This document shows positions 31,922 through 47,054 of a stretch of DNA of 64,000 nt, one piece after another (position 1 is the first letter of the stretch; each line of letters opens with the position of its first letter). Source of the DNA: Antedon bifida (lineage: Eukaryota > Echinodermata > Crinoidea > Comatulida > Antedonidae); contig OY727099.1 in assembly GCA_963402885.1 (NCBI GenBank), positions 11,086,001-11,150,000 of the forward strand, in the 5' to 3' direction. A program made the translations under genes and the position numbers. The notes under the pieces are model-generated. The model made no database searches, was not told where the DNA came from, and saw only the letters and a list, made by a program, of their open reading frames with translations.

Positions 31922-34900
31922 CAAGGTTGAAACTTATCAATAAGGTCTTTTTCTTTCTATTTTAAATTTCTGATAATGACAATTTGAAGAAATAATTACA
32001 GTAGCTTACATAATTAAGGTTTTGAAGTGTTCTACTAAATATTAGATAAGATTATGTACAGTATGGAGATCTATACTGTATACGTTTGTACAGTAGGCCT
32101 ATGTAACTCAGTTTCACTATAGCAGTAATGGATAATATAACTAAATGTTTTATTTAAGTGTTTGAACTCACATGCCTACTAGATATTAAACAGTTCATGA
32201 CCCAAAACATGTCTAAATGCATCTTTTCCATGCCATAGTTCCATACTTGTTCTATTTATTGAAGCCAGTTAGCATAGTTTGTGTATCTTTTGGCTACTAC
32301 TAACATCATTACATTGAGATTTATAACATGCTGAATGAAACCCAATGGAACCTTTAGGCTTCTGAACATTAAAAAACAATTTAGAAAATGAACATAGGAT
32401 AAACAAAGCCTTTGTTTGTATGCTGTTTAAACATGGAGAGCTATTACTACATAGTTTAAACAGGGTGTTGTAAAATAATTTTACAACTCCTTGGTTTAAA
32501 TAACATTAATACATACTATATGAAAAGCAACCATGGAAGAAGCCACCAATTCTATAATATGACCCAATTAAAATCACATCGTTAAATCTTACTACAGTAT
32601 ACAGTACTGTTTTATTGCAGAAAGGATAACAACATATCTAAAAATGTTGGGTTAGTTATGTACAGTATTCAATATGGTTTTTTTTTCATGTCTCGTAAGA
32701 ATATCAAAATGACATCAATTCATTGTGCTGGTATGTTGCATGTGCTAAGTTTTATTATGTTTTCATAATGTCACGATCGACTTAACAAGAGATTGCAAGA
32801 TTGCCGTAAATTCATGCGTAAAGTTTGGTCATGTTAAAATTTAGTGAGAACTCAATAGATTTTTCTATTTAATCCTATGGAAGATTATCAACTAACTTAT
32901 TTATTAAAAAGATTGTCTATGTTAACATTCATTTTCAACATTATTGGAAGAATTTAGGTTTCTAAAAATTGTTTTATCTCAAAGTTTGACACAAAACGGT
33001 GCAGTTTCTTTTGGATAGACTAAACTGCTGTGCTATTCTTCTAAATTTTCTATGAAATTAAAAAAATATCTGAGATATGATAACCGATAATATTACCCAA
33101 TTGCCAGGGTGGTCATGTTTCTTATATTTACAGTTATCATTACACAAACTAAAATTGAATCAAATTCTACCCAGAGGCAGTTCCAAATATAGGCTTCAAT
33201 AAGGCTTCATTTCAAGTAATAATTACTATGGCAACATTATTTTATTGGGTGTCTTATCGTTGCTTGATCTTTTTGGTATATTTGCCCAAAGGTTCCGTGA
33301 TTGGTGTATGGCTGTTTATTTGTTCTAGATTGTACTTTGTTTACTAAAGATTGGTGACCCCTGCTAAATACATTGAGGCAAGACTAAACCATTTTAATAG
33401 TAATTTTAACTGAATTAAACATTGAAACAATTTTAGACTGCCCAAGTATTTTTCGATAATATTTTGGCGTAAAATAATAAAAATACATTGGAATAACCAG
33501 TATAAACTGTATAATATAAAATTTAGCCGTATATATCAAACAATTATACTGTAGTAATTATCAACGTGTTACGTTGTCATCAGATACTGTTTTACTGTTC
33601 AAACAATGTTGTATGTTTAGTTACATAACAATGATCAAGACTTAGTTTCAACATTGATTAAGGAACACATGTTGCCAAAATAATCACAGGATTTGCATAA
33701 TTAATATGCAAGTCTGGAATTAAATTTCAAATATCCAGTGGTAATGATACAAAGCTCATAATGCAATGTTTGAAGAGAGATAATTAAGCAGTGTTTATTA
33801 CCAATAGCGAATCTCATCTGGAACAAAGTGGGTCATAAAAACAAGATGTTAATCAAATGTAATTATTGTCTGTAATAAGTGTTGATAGGATTAAGGTTTA
33901 CAAGTAAACCACCCAATTCAAGTATTGTACATTAAACATACCAGATACATACCACCTATGGAGATAGGAAGGGAATAAACATAAACCACTACAGTTCCTT
34001 AGGGAATGTGTACACCTATTGGCTTCCTATCCTCAAGGATTTTTAATAACATTAATGTTGTTGTACATTTACTACATATTTTGGAAGTTTCCTCAATTTT
34101 ATTTTTATCCAGGACAAAATTTGTTTAAATTTGCACTTTTTTTTAAAACCGCACATGAAATATGTTTGTGTTTATTAATATTACCTTTGTGTACATTTTA
34201 TTTGGTAATAAGGAAATTAACTTCACATAACTTATATTTTTATAATAACAGCATATTTAAAATGACTCGGTCTGTTATGAAGAAATGAAAGTCATTGAAC
34301 AATATAGAGTTGAAATAAGTCAACGAATCTCATAAATATGAGAATCCCAGTGGGAAATAGCAGTTATTTCTCAACATAAAAAGTATTACATCTCCAAATG
34401 TGGTTTCCATAAAATGATTAGGTTGCTAGGTTTTGTAGGTCTACCCAGCTTTGACCCTAACTGGTTGTTATAAACATTTAAAATAGCAGGTGAACTAGAA
34501 CATAAAAACGAGTGAATATACGAGAAGGTAGAATATAATTTGAAAGTGATGAGGGATAAAAGCAAGGAAGCACATCGTATATTTTCATGCTGTGTTTACA
34601 ACTTAACAGCTAATCATTTTGTTGGGGGAAGAGAGTAGAGCAATTACTTATTTGAATTTAAGGTACTGTACAATAATGGACCTATCTAATTTATAGGTCC
34701 ATGGTACAATATACCATTTATCAATGGAAAAGTCTATATATTTTTCTTAAAATTTAGTCTGTGTTTACATCCAACTTTCCCAAAACTAAATTGGACTAGC
34801 CTAAAATGTTTGGTTTTCTGTATTAATTCTGTTAGAACCAAATTCTGAAATAGCTTTGAATGAAATAGGATGAGGTAGGAACTAACTGCAAAAAAAAAAA

Positions 34901-37900
34901 AATTGGGTCTGTCTTATTTTGAAATTCAATTTTCATTACATGATTTTTTCTTGTGTGCTACAATTTGACAAATAGGTTCATTTCAGGATTGTTTTGTTAG
35001 CGTTAGTCGTACAGTGATATGAGATCATAATCTATCACATTTTATTCAATAGTGTTAATGATAATGGTGTCGAGTGTCGCGTTATCTGATTGGAAGTTAC
35101 TTGTTGATTTACAGAAATTCAGGTTCTATTTCCAAGTTTAAATTATATATTTAATATAATCCAAAAGAGTTTATGAATGATAGTTCTGTTCACTACAGTA
35201 TGTTAGCAAGGAGGTATTCCTGTAAAATAGTACAGTAACTCTTTAATGTCAACACCAGATCGCCCTAATTTACTACGTCATAGTCTATCATAGTTAATAT
35301 ATACCCATAAGAATTCAACTCGGATGTTTAAAGCCTTTACAAACTATCATGTCAACACTTCTCCGTATCTAGATACTTCTATAGTAAAGAGCTCTAAGTA
35401 GATAGTTGATACACTCAACAATCAGTGACAATAGTTAGTGAAACCAGTATAACTTGAAACTTGATCTTACACAAATACCACTTCTTTATCAACCTTTGCA
35501 TAGACTTGGATAAATTCTTTATTCAGTGTTATAGAATTCTTTACTTTTATACAGCTTCTGTTTGTTCCAATGCAATATAGTCAAACTGCAATTGACCTTC
35601 TAATACCTATTCATTGTGCTAAATACCTCCCCAGGGGTTCCTGTACGTCTATCTTTGTTCGGGGCTAGCCACGATGAGGGGTAACAATGTACTACCGTTA
35701 AATACGCTTAAAAAATACTTTATAAATGTACTGATGTGAAAAAAGACGTATAAGTCTAGTCGTTACTTGTAAGAGTAAAATCTAAATTTGAATTGCTCCA
35801 TTAATTTAATACTTTGGAATTGGTTTTATTTATGATTACGGAACAGAAAAGTATTTTTCTTTCCGGTGGGATACCTTTTGTTTTGAGTAAATGTTGTTTA
35901 ATTATGATAGTGGTGATTATTTAAGCATGGGATTACAGTATTTTCTTAAATTTTCTTACACATTTAAGTGCAAACACTTAATTTAGTGTTTTTAGAAATA
36001 TCATATTTATTTGGCCAACATAATTTTTTTTTTCATGTCAAGTTAAAGTTCAATGCTCTGAGATATTATAATAAGTCTAAAATGATTTTGTAACAGGTTT
36101 CCCATGTTTTTCGTACCAACGTGATACATTTGTGTACAAAGAATGCAGTTGTGACGCAGAATCTTATCAGTCTGTAATTGTAAAAATATAATATAAAAGA
36201 CTTTAATTTTGTTACATTGTGTTTGTCAAAGGTTTAATGAAAGAGTTTATACTGCAATACAAAGTGCGTAACCACAATCTTGGTGAAATTTGGCTGTTCC
36301 TTTTGTATTGGTCCATTGGTTTAATAGGTGAAGAAATTAGTTGGTGTAAATCTGATCAATCTATTTGTGTGAGGTTATTTGGGTTTTATTTGGATTCACA
36401 ATAACCAGTTAAATATGTTTGAGACAAGAAAATAGAAATGGATAATGAGGTAATACCAGGACTGTTCTTTTGAAGTCTTTGTCGGTAGTGCGGTACGGAA
36501 TGCCACAAATTGATATAAATGGATTGAGGCTGGACTGTCACTGTCCGCACTTGAAGGAGTAGGAAGCAAGGAATTTTAATTAATGAGTCACTTTGATTTA
36601 ATGCTTGTCTTACCTGTACATGAGCTTTCATCCTACAGTACACCTTGATATTAAAAGGCTACCCTGTCTATAGTGGACAGTAACTCTCAATTCTTAATAT
36701 TGATAAACCTGTACGGTAGGTTAATACAATGCAAATCGGAAAAGAGATTCTTGTATACAGCGCATTTGCAAAATGATTTATCTACAGTATATAAATTATG
36801 CTTAATTCTGACATAGGCGGCGAGCACAATGGAAAACTTTTGTGAATATCACCGCCTTGTATTTCCTTAAATTTAAACATTTTTAGTTTAAAAAAAAATA
36901 ACAACAATACTGTATCATTAAATTATGATACTTATTATTCAAATACCACTGTATAAACCCATACTCAAGTATAATCCCAATCCCCTTAATTTTATGCAAT
37001 TGTCATGACCATGCCCCGTGGGACTATACTCAGGTCACATACAGTACAGTTCTATTTCCAAATTATGAATACAGTTAATTTAACTTATTTTTAACTTGTT
37101 CCACTTGAATGATTCTTAAACCTAGTTGATTAACTTCAGTGTAGAAATATTTGGTTATTAATATAATAAAATGCATATTTACATGTCATCAACATCATCA
37201 CCGTGCACTTGAATTGCTTCTTTATTTGGGCGTGCAAATCGGCCAGAATACGGGATGTTTTCGTAGAGAGAGATTATAAGTTTACTTTCCTTGTTATTAC
37301 ACCATTTTATTGTCTGTTGTACTTTAGGTTTAATCAAGCATTGGTATAAAGTTGTACATGTTTAAATCTGTTTGTGTTTGTTGGGAAGGTACGTTAAACA
37401 TCGCACAGTTTGCGAGGGTAGAGTGACAAGTGTATGGGGCGTGATGATCAAGCATGGCTTACACGGAAAAGAGTTCTACACGTTTCTGTTCTGCTTGTTA
37501 ATTGAGTTTTACGATTTTTCATCTAAAACTTCTTTTACTCATTTATGATTGAGCATGGCTAAAATGGAAAAGAGTTCCGCTCATTTCTGTTATTGATTGT
37601 TATTTTACAATTTTGCATCTAAAACTTCAATTATAGACTTTTATTAGCAAATGTAAAAACAAAATGGTATGAGAACAAAATGTATTTTTCTCTGACTTTA
37701 AGCCCATAAGCTACGCTTCATATTTGCTGGCACGACAGAAGCGTTGGGTTTGGCAGCAGGTTGAATGAAACATTCCATACTTGTTGATATTTGCTGATAG
37801 TACAGTACCGGTAATCTCTCCAAGCGAGTAAAACATCTCTTTTTGTTTAAATTTGTAGTATGAGTAAGGAGGTAAACGGAAGCTTTTATAAGTGGATCCC

Positions 37901-38972
37901 TCTGTTGCTAAGAGTAGCCTCAAAGAGTAACAAACTAATTATCTTATTATACCCACATGGGTTTTACTACTTTAAGCCTACTGTTTATGTTTTAACGGAA
38001 ATTTTATTCCTCCCCTTAATAATTCAAAGGTTGTTATTGTTAGTCACTCTTTTTACTTGTCATGTATTGCAAGTGTGTTAATCATACAACATGCAATATA
38101 CAGTGAATTTGGATGTCTGTTGCTGTAAATTGTTTTCCGCCTCGGATCAGAAATGCTATTGAGGACACGAGGCTTAACACGAACAATACGTTAGAGCAGA
38201 ACTACCACAGGCAACACAGATGTCCATCAAAAACACAGATAAAGCATGCTTACTGGACTGTAATGATTCCAACAAAATTATGAGTGCTGTAACCTGTCCA
38301 TCAAGCCAATCAATTGCTTTAGGACTCACAGACAACTTCCTTTTTTTAGTAAGTAATTATCAGGGTGTTTAGAGCCTGATTAACTCGTCTAATTCCGTCG
38401 TGATTTCTATGAGAACACAAATTAAAAACTTCCTCCCGTCAAATTAACACGATTTGTGTTTTTTAAATTTAGTAGAGCATGAATTAAAAAATGTTTACTT
38501 TTATTGTAAGCTATTGCCAATCAAATTTTAAAAACCATTGTAACACCAGAAAAGTAATACATGCTGACAACAATTATTTTAACGTTTTAATTTTCAAATT
38601 TATAAAAACAGAGACTACAGTAATTATAATATATAACATTTCGTCCTAGTAGTTTTCCAATTTTTGAAAATCATCCTGATGAGTCATGACACGTTGAAAT
38701 GGTTTTGTCATCTTTTTTATTCATGTTCTACAAAATGTTACACTTGTAACAGGTAGTCAGTTTCCATACAAACTGTGAACTTTTCTGACATGTATGTAAC
38801 GCACCATCTGTTTAACAGCTTATTGGTGTATGTTTCCTAATCCTGTCAATCCATGGATCAAGGGTTTTTATAAATCGACCACATTTTCTACCCTAGATGT
38901 GCAAAAGGAAACCAATATTTTCAGCTATCAAAACTAAATTTATTATTTACAAAATGTGAGCATTGATATCTT

Positions 38973-39054
38973 ATCTCCCATATGGGCATACCACTACCAT
39001 ATTTGAGCACATCACACTTTTTTGTCAAACTAATTGATAGTGTAGGCAGAGCTT
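38973..39054. mobile_element. MITE family A, truncated copy 3
   Basis: CCCATATGGGCATACCACTACCATATTTG and GCACATCACACTTTTTTGTC end in TTGATAGTGTAGGCAGAGCTT. Only the right half is present. Confidence 0.65.
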
Positions 39055-40749
39055 TACAGTACTACAGTTCATAATGTTATCTGCTCAAGAACAAGGCATC
39101 TACAAGGATATGTGTGACAAATTTTTACTGTAGCTTCGGAAAAATGATTAAAACATATATTATTGATGTTTTATTGTTGTGGATGTTGGTGGTATAAACG
39201 CCAGTTAGTCTGTAGGATTATCATTTCATTTATCATTGCACTTTTTGTGGATTATTTCAGCCTAGTCTTGGTTCATGATGACCTTGCATACAATTCGTAA
39301 ATTAATGAATATCATTTTGAAATAATGCAATCATACTTTTCATTTCATCTTTCATTTTGGAAAAAAGAATATAGAATAAAGAAAAATTCTCCATAGCTCA
39401 AGAACAAATTACTAGTGTTTACATTATTATATCGTTTATACAATAGCTTCATCCATCTACCATGTAGAATGTTTAGAGAAATGTTTGCAGTATAAATCCT
39501 CCGTATTCAATGCAAATTCTTGGAAAAAACAAGTGATTTTCATGTTAATGATTTTGAATAGCCTCAGCGCCATCCATTAATTACAACACACCATCATTTT
39601 TATTTTGAAGCCTGTAGGGATACTGTCCTATACTACATGCTTTCATCCACATAATTCCAATTTCCATGTTCACAAGATGTGCGTACGAGCTAGGATTAAC
39701 TGATTAAGAAGTGATAACCGAATAAATGATGCGTTTTAATATACGCAACGAACATTGATTGTTAGTCTTGGTCAACCCGGTAATGTACGTGTCTATCTGG
39801 ATATTCATACTTGTCTATTGATCCTGTATAAATTTAATTTAAGGATGATAAAAACTATATGGAGTGTTTAAACCTTACTGGAGATCTTGAAATATGCAAG
39901 CTATGAATATTTTATTCATAAACATTGGCAATAAAAATCAATTTGATCATAAATTTTATAAAATATTAAAGGGTTAAAGAAAAACTACTAATAGAAGTAA
40001 TTAGTGTCATTAGTGTATTAGTAACAGTGGTTTATTCGCTACAAGTTATAAACCGGTAATTTTTTAGGATACAGTTTTATAATTATGTTGTTTGCACCAA
40101 TTATGGTCATCATGAAATTGTGTCTTCTATTTCATACCTGGATAAACTGGTCATTATTTTCTTCGAAGAGCGAGATTTAACCCGAAAAGTACAAAATTCA
40201 TTTCTCCATCATAAATGGTACAGTCTGCAAACCACGCCCTTGAGTGAAGAAGTTACTGTACCCCATTTATTACAATAAATTATTAAAAAAAGAATTTGTT
40301 TACACCGACTAGTACTTAGCTCACGTTGAAAAAGTAAATAAATGATATTTGCTGTAAGAATATTGCTTGGATTTAGTGAGGATTAGTTGTAGATTAAGCA
40401 TGGGATTAGTGAAGCCTGGTGGGTGTTAATGTAACTCGCGTTTACAGTGGATTAACACATAGGAAATAGAAGGGATTTTGCTAAGGAGGTGATTTAAAGT
40501 CAATCTTACCAACACAGACTCAAGTAATCAAGATTACTATTTCTGATCTTCGTACTAAATTGATTTATTTTCAACGTAACTTCACAGGAAGTTTGTGGAG
40601 AAGACTTAAATCTCTGCTAAATTGTCCTCGGCAAAATGATATCTTAATTATATTTTAAGCTTGGGTTCTGTAGCTTGCAGTTCCTGTTTTTTTCTGTTTT
40701 TAGTTAGTAGTATACAGATCCACAGTTGAAGTACATGATTTTAGCCTTG

Positions 40750-40820
40750 AAAATGAGTATGCTTACCTATTTATTCCATGGTTATGGGTTCGATTCTCTC
40801 TGTAACTGTAAGCAAGTAAG
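40750..40820 (+). mobile_element. tRNA-derived SINE fragment
   Basis: CCATGGTTATGGGTTCGATTCTC contains a B-box-like GGTTCGATTCT. The A box is poor. Confidence 0.35.
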
Positions 40821-41061
40821 ACTTGAATATTTTATTGTAAGATGAAGTAGCTGAAAGTTTAGGAAAAATGAATATTTTGTTTCTGATAATAAATCAATTT
40901 TGAAAAATAAATATTCAAGATGTATTTTTGATAACTTTCTCTTTTATAGTTTTATAATGTTTCCAGTTCAATGAAAAGTTCACTTTTTTTTCTAGGTTAA
41001 AAAGACATTGTATGAATTAAAAGTAAAGAAAACCTTGTAGGCATATGAATGAAACAACGAT

Positions 41062-42449
41062 AAACTAGATTTAATTCGTCACTATGACGAATTATAGGTT
41101 ATATGCATTGATTTAAATAAAGCTAATTGATTTTTAAAAGATATATTGATTGATTGTTTTTCTCAGAATCTTAATTATAATATATGATAGGACCTTGCTA
41201 ACGCGAATACCATAGCCGGTATCACAATCCGATCAAAGATCCCTCTGCGTAGTCTATAATGTCATAAACCACATTTGTTGTTACATAATAATAAAGACAT
41301 AAGTTACTTTTTATCTAGATTTCATTATAAATCATGTGTATAATCTATACACTAAGAAATAAATTTGAACAAACAAAACGGATAATAAAAAAAAAATCTT
41401 ATTTCGTTTCCCAAGGTGAGACTCGAACTCGATACCTTGAAAGCCACTTGCAGTAACCACTTTGGTGCAGATAGATTATTACATACCGCAATGAATTATA
41501 ATTTTTTACTATGATGACATCTTTAAAAATTTAAAAAAATGATGCACTTTTAACTTTAATATATGAACATTGTAAGGAAGAAAGTTAATGTTAAGTTTGT
41601 TATTTCGGCGTAAGAAAATGTCATAATTTGTTTGATTGTCGAAATTAATTTTTTTAAATTTAATATGCAATTAATGATGACTTAATCAACTTTTGATCTC
41701 TTAATTTGATAATAAATCATACATACGATACATACACTTCAAGAAAATGAAATAAAACATAGGTGTTCCCCAGCATTCTGACGATCTATATTAATTTTAA
41801 AATTTAGCATATTTTCACTATTTTGTTAACTTATACGTGCGTAGCCTGTCACTTTTGACGTGCTTGTATAACGCAATTTCGAGTTGAAAAGTGAATCAAA
41901 TATGATGATATTATTAAAGAAAGGTTGTAAAACAGAAATCGGGCAAAAAGAGTGCGCATTAACGTTTAACGCGCAGTGCGCGTGCAAAATTCTGCGCACT
42001 CGTGGCAATTTTTTAAACGCTTAAAATTGCCTGAAACGTACTCTAATTTCATCGAAAATAAATTTTGACAATTTTAAAACTTTTAAGCGCGCGTACGCAT
42101 GCGTTATATGCGCTACGCATGTAATTATATTGCCATATGATGAAATATGACCTGAAATTTATGAGTACCAAATTTTGTTTAAAAGTGATTCATGCTTGTG
42201 AAGATATGATTACAAACGTGATTTCATTAAATCGCGCGTAGACCGCGTAATTTATGATTGCGCACCGTGAAAACATAACCACATCGATTCCTGGCCATAA
42301 GGAATATACTCTGAAAAATTGACTTAGCTAGATGAAACTGATGCCAAGATAATTCACGGACAAAATAGTGCTAAGGAAAGAATAAATAAATAAATAAATA
42401 AAGATCCTGACAGAATCAAGAGGTTATATGCATATCATGCATATAACCT
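41062..42449 (+). mobile_element. Hairpin-ended element E, divergent copy 3
   Basis: Starts AAACTAGATTTAATTCGTC with a hairpin (ATTCGTCA-CTA-TGACGAAT region, 41073-41093), then AGGTTATATGCAT. Ends after a purine-rich (AAAT)n stretch with the palindrome AGGTTATATGCAT-ATC-ATGCATATAACCT at 42421-42449. The section 41930-42290 (GCGCATTAACGTTTAACGCG, CGTGGCAATTTTTTAAACGC, AAGCGCGCGTACGCATG) is recognisably related to 61600-61920. A reverse SINE fragment sits inside. No ORF of note. Confidence 0.65.
41395..41470 (-). mobile_element. tRNA-derived SINE fragment
   Basis: On the minus strand CCAAAGTGGTTACTGCAAGT, GGCTTTCAAGG and GAGTTCGAGTCTC give an A-box/B-box pair with tRNA-like spacing. The 3' part is absent or unrecognised. 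Confidence 0.5.
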
Positions 42450-45013
42450 AATTAGAAGTTAAATTTATGGATTTGAACTAAAAGTTTAAATCCAGAAATG
42501 TCTCAAATGTGTTTATCATGATATGTGAACAAGGTTTTGACACCAAACACCATTAAGCTATTTAAACCTTCATATGAAATATGATTAGATTTGACGTTTG
42601 TTGCCTAACCAACTCCGCAGTGAGCCATTTGGGATGGCCTAGAGCAGACTGAAGCCTCTCTAGGAGGGAGACACTTGAAATTGATACCCTAGACACATGC
42701 AGAAAAACATACACTGCAAATCCACAGACAATTCCTATTGCCCACAAGGAACATGTTAACAATAGAGAGAAACAAAATAAACAATTTCATATTATTATTA
42801 CTTTTTATAATGTATTTTTTCAGCAACTTCTTCATAATGTTGTAAAAATAAAATTGTATCCTTAAAGAGAGTGCTGATTCCCTTTTGGGATGCAACCAAG
42901 GCTGGTAAATTGGTGTAGCCTAGATTTTAAGTTTATGATGGAAGTGGTTTTGTTAGTTTAGGAATTTTTTATGACATTAATATTACCAAAATAAACTTAG
43001 TACAGTAGTTTTTTAACATCCTAACATTATACAGTTTATTGTTAAGATTGATTGCATTGTGAATTAGTATTATGGCTGTTTTAAGCATGTATACTTATTA
43101 TTACCTTATATAGTATGTTTATATTCTCATTGGTTGCCTAAATACATGGTCAAGCAAACATTTAACATTCTCCGATGACCTTTTTACCTTTTTATTATGA
43201 TTTTACAAAACAGGTTAAAACTATCAAACCCTCTTGCTTGATATTTTACTACACAATACATGGTCACACCAACAGTTAAACAAATGACAATGAATGTGAA
43301 GAGGTCTGGTTTTTGGTTAGCTGCAGTGGTGTGCACTTGGGTAATCTCTACCACATTTTTTATTGAGGGTCATAAATTTTAGCGAAGAAGGTCAGACGAA
43401 TACTTCCGTTAATTACGCATTTAACAACATTTTGACCAGGACCAAATCTAAATTGCCCCTTGCAAAGTTATCAGACATCATCAGACAGGTTATAATGTAG
43501 TATAAAGCAATATTATTTTATGACATATGGTTGTATTACCATCCTATCAAAAAGCAATTAATATAATAATGGCTATTCAGAATTAAAACCATTGAAGAAT
43601 TAAGAAACATTAAATTGAGCGGTTATATTGAAACAATGGTCGGTGTGAATTATCTCTACATCATTCATTCAATAATATAAAATTATTAAAAAAGCATTAT
43701 TGTTCAAAGTAAATTATTATCACAATGGATTCTTTCATTTCATTAGTTTTTTCGTTTTATGTACTGTGTGTCGTGCATTCTCTTTAAAGTTATTATTTTT
43801 TATCCGATGTTGCCTGGTGTTAATATTATTTCAATCAAGTTCTCATTTTGCCAATGAAAATGACTTTCAAAGAAACAATAAATGATGTACATGAGTGGTA
43901 GAAATTAGACCAAAATGTAAAATGTTCAGACTAGATTTGAAAAAAACATTTTTGAGAATGTAGAACAAAAAATTTCCCAGACATTTTAAATATTTGTGTT
44001 ATTTGAAGATCCCAAGACAGGATGTCCCATTAACATTATTAAACGACTAATAATAATGAGTAGTTAAGATAGTAATCAATGAAATGTACACAATTACATC
44101 ATCCACCATTGTGTGGGTGACCATTGTGTATATTTACTGTAGTTCCCAAGATCTCTATCAATACAATTGTTAATTCAGTAGAATAGCCATTCACATTACT
44201 GACAAGTTCTCATGGGCGGTGTAGCAAACAGTTTATTGTTATTGAAAAATGGTTTACTTTCGTCATTATTAAAGAGCTTTTGGGTTGTGACAACTTACGA
44301 AATTGAAAGCATCAATGAAAAATACAGTTACAATACACGTTGCAGTTTACAATCAAGATTCTTTTTTTTTATTAATATTTCACAATACTGTACATACTAC
44401 AGGAATACAACATTTTTAAAAACACATTATTTGTTTGCAATAACAGCATAAAATCATTTGTCAAAATCAGTTATATTGTACATTGCAATTATAATTCATA
44501 ATAAAAAAAGATCGATAAGGTACTTAATATTGATTCTCCATAGTCATCTTCCATTAGAACGTAGTTATGAATTTTGAATAAAACAAATTGTTTTCAAAAT
44601 TGAAATCTATGTTTTAAATAGTTATTTGACAGCAAGAGTAGCAGCCTAGGTACTGTATACAGGTTGATATCAGGTAATATCAGTATAGTACTTAAGATGC
44701 TACTTAATTTTAAGCACCATGTAGATTTAGTATTTATATACCTTGGCAGATAACCTTTTGAGAGATATCTAAAAACATTAACGCTTTATTGGAACTTAAG
44801 TGTTGTTATCTCGGTTGTCTACGGTCCTTTAACTCTTTTGGTTTTCATCACTGTCTAATCATAAAATAGAAATTTGCATTATAAACTCGAAATAAAAAAA
44901 ACAATCTTTGAATTCAGGTCCCCTACTCCCTCTGTAATTAGTAAATCCTAAAATCAAATGTACCAAATCAATCAACTAGTGTCTCAAATCTTTTCTCATA
45001 TTACAATGACTAC

Positions 45014-45157
45014 TTTAAGCTCTGTCTACACTATCAAACTTTGTGTGAACAAAATGTGATGTGCCCATATATGAACATGATGATGTGATATCACTACCAT
45101 ATTTAAACATATCACCACCATATATGGGCACATCACACTTGTTGTTGTCAAACTTTA
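45014..45157. mobile_element. MITE family A, copy 4
   Basis: Starts TTAAGCTCTGTCTACACTATC, AAACTTTGTG; interior GTGATGTGCCCATATATG, ATCACTACCATATTT and GGGCACATCACACTTG; ends TTGTCAAACTTTA. The right terminus is shortened. Confidence 0.75.
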
Positions 45158-46739
45158 TATGCATTAAAATTGGTTTAATCATAGTGATACCAGTAAAGTA
45201 AGTACTACATTACTGTTTACTCCTTCAATGTGATTTAATGTTTATTACCAACATTCCTTCCTGTTTAATCATTTAAAAAAAACATAATTGGTTTGATGAA
45301 TAAATCCCAAAATGGGGCAAGGTGCTAACCTACTCATTAAAATATGTAATAGCAGCTATTGTTTTACTGCTTGATTTAGTCAAATTTCAGAAGTAATGTT
45401 ATAATTGGCTGGGACAGGTAAGGCATAAGATAAGTCTTGGATTTATTGCTTCTTTTGAACTTGTAAAATTAGTTGCACATGGAAATGAATTTAGCTGGTT
45501 TCAAAGGGACTAGCTAAGTATGAAGTCATTTTAAAGCTACGCAATAAGTCTGAACTTTATGCTTTTGAAACGGTTTAGTACCCACACATTTGAAGGATCA
45601 ATTCCCTGGGTCCGATGTAAGAAATTATTAAGTATGTAATAACCCTCGACAGGCAATTTATATTACTGAATAAGTCTGTTGTATGGTGTAATAATATTGC
45701 AATAAAATTCTACAGCCGCTCATTAAATTCCGAAAAAGAAATTGGTGTCGGTAGAGTACTATAATTTTAATAAATTTTATGTTACAAATAATTTTGCTAA
45801 AAAATTTCTATGATAAATATTTGAAAGAAAAACTTCTGTAGAAGTTCTAAACCATACCTAAATTAATTGATCTGGATGGCAATTACATTTATAATTGTTT
45901 TCATTTGTAAAGCAATTTCGTTAGTACGGCAATTATCACATCCAAATTAACTTAAAGATTGCAATAATTTCATGTTATTCCAATTGCTTTGATAATTCAT
46001 CGGAATCATTAAATAACATTAACTTATTCTATAATAACATAATTTGAATAATTATTAAATTATTCCGTCTGTGAGCAGACATTTGGGACCAAAAACTCTC
46101 TCCTTTGTTGTATTTTAAAACTGTATGTGTCTATAGAAACAACCATATTTAAGATAATCAAATAAATAAACTGTGAATTGTAAACTTTAACACGTTTATG
46201 CGCATACATATATTACTGTAGGTATGACAAAAGAAATCATAATAGATACAGTAAACCTATATTGAATTTAAATATAGACCCCTATCCAATTTTCTAAGGC
46301 TTAGTTACTTAGTTATTGTAGTATTTTATTTCTTAGGTTATGTACCGGTATATGCTTCTATTTCAATGCCATTTCTTTGTTAGAACACGGCTAAACTCCT
46401 CAATACAATTTATATGCAAGATAGTAACTGTTTTGAATGAACTACTGTTACAATGTCCTCAAGACATCTTTACATCGATCTGTTTCTTATTATTGATCCG
46501 GCTTAATCCCCTGGTCATCAGCTGAATGAACGATAATCACAAATAGGAAGACTTTTAAACACTACTGCTTGGTTTCTCTCAATCATTTCAAACTCATCGT
46601 CAGGGTTGCTGCCTCATTTCTTACAGAAGACTACACAGAAGACTACAATATAATTTTAAAATGATTGGTTTTTTAATACAAAATCTTAGAAATTAATATT
46701 TAAATTTAATGAAATATTATTTTAGAAAGGTTGTATTGA

Positions 46740-47054
46740 TTATGCCATATTTAATGCTTGAAATGTGCTAAATATTGCCATCTGCTCTACAGCACTATAA
46801 TTTTGTGCTCTGTAATTAAATTTGCTATTTTGATTTGGAATAACTGGGAGAGACACAACTCTTGATAATATCAAATTAGAAAGGCATGCAGCCAGTCCAT
46901 TAAAAGCCATTGTTATAGGCCTTATTTGATATCTCCCGTAATCTATCTCATCTTCAGTTAGACTATGAAGTCTATTTCCTACCCCTCTTTCTTTCTGAAG
47001 AGAAATTATAGTATGATTTTTTTTGTCTCCAACATTATTTCTCTTGTAGCGCAT
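46740..47054 (-). CDS. Unrecognised 104-codon ORF (fragment?)
   Basis: MRYKRNNVGDKK opens a frame with SLTEDEIDYGRYQIRPITM and AFNGLAACLSNLILSRVVSL, closing at 46742. Its composition is more protein-like than its neighbours. I recognise no family, no splice signals frame it convincingly, and it lies antisense in the presumed intron. A remnant of a mobile element or processed gene is possible. Confidence 0.2.
   Translation of the reverse strand: MRYKRNNVGDKKNHTIISLQKERGVGNRLHSLTEDEIDYGRYQIRPITMAFNGLAACLSNLILSRVVSLPVIPNQNSKFNYRAQNYSAVEQMAIFSTFQALNMA

Larger units (their letters stand above)
31922..41061 (+). other. Long AT-rich presumed intron, no exon recognised
   Basis: All ORFs here are short and of AT-rich low-information composition. 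Apart from a MITE A end (39.0 kb) and a SINE head (40.8 kb) I see no known feature. Frequent TACAGTA/ACAGTAC words and small palindromes (for example GGACCTAT...ATAGGTCC near 34680) are present. Confidence 0.5.
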
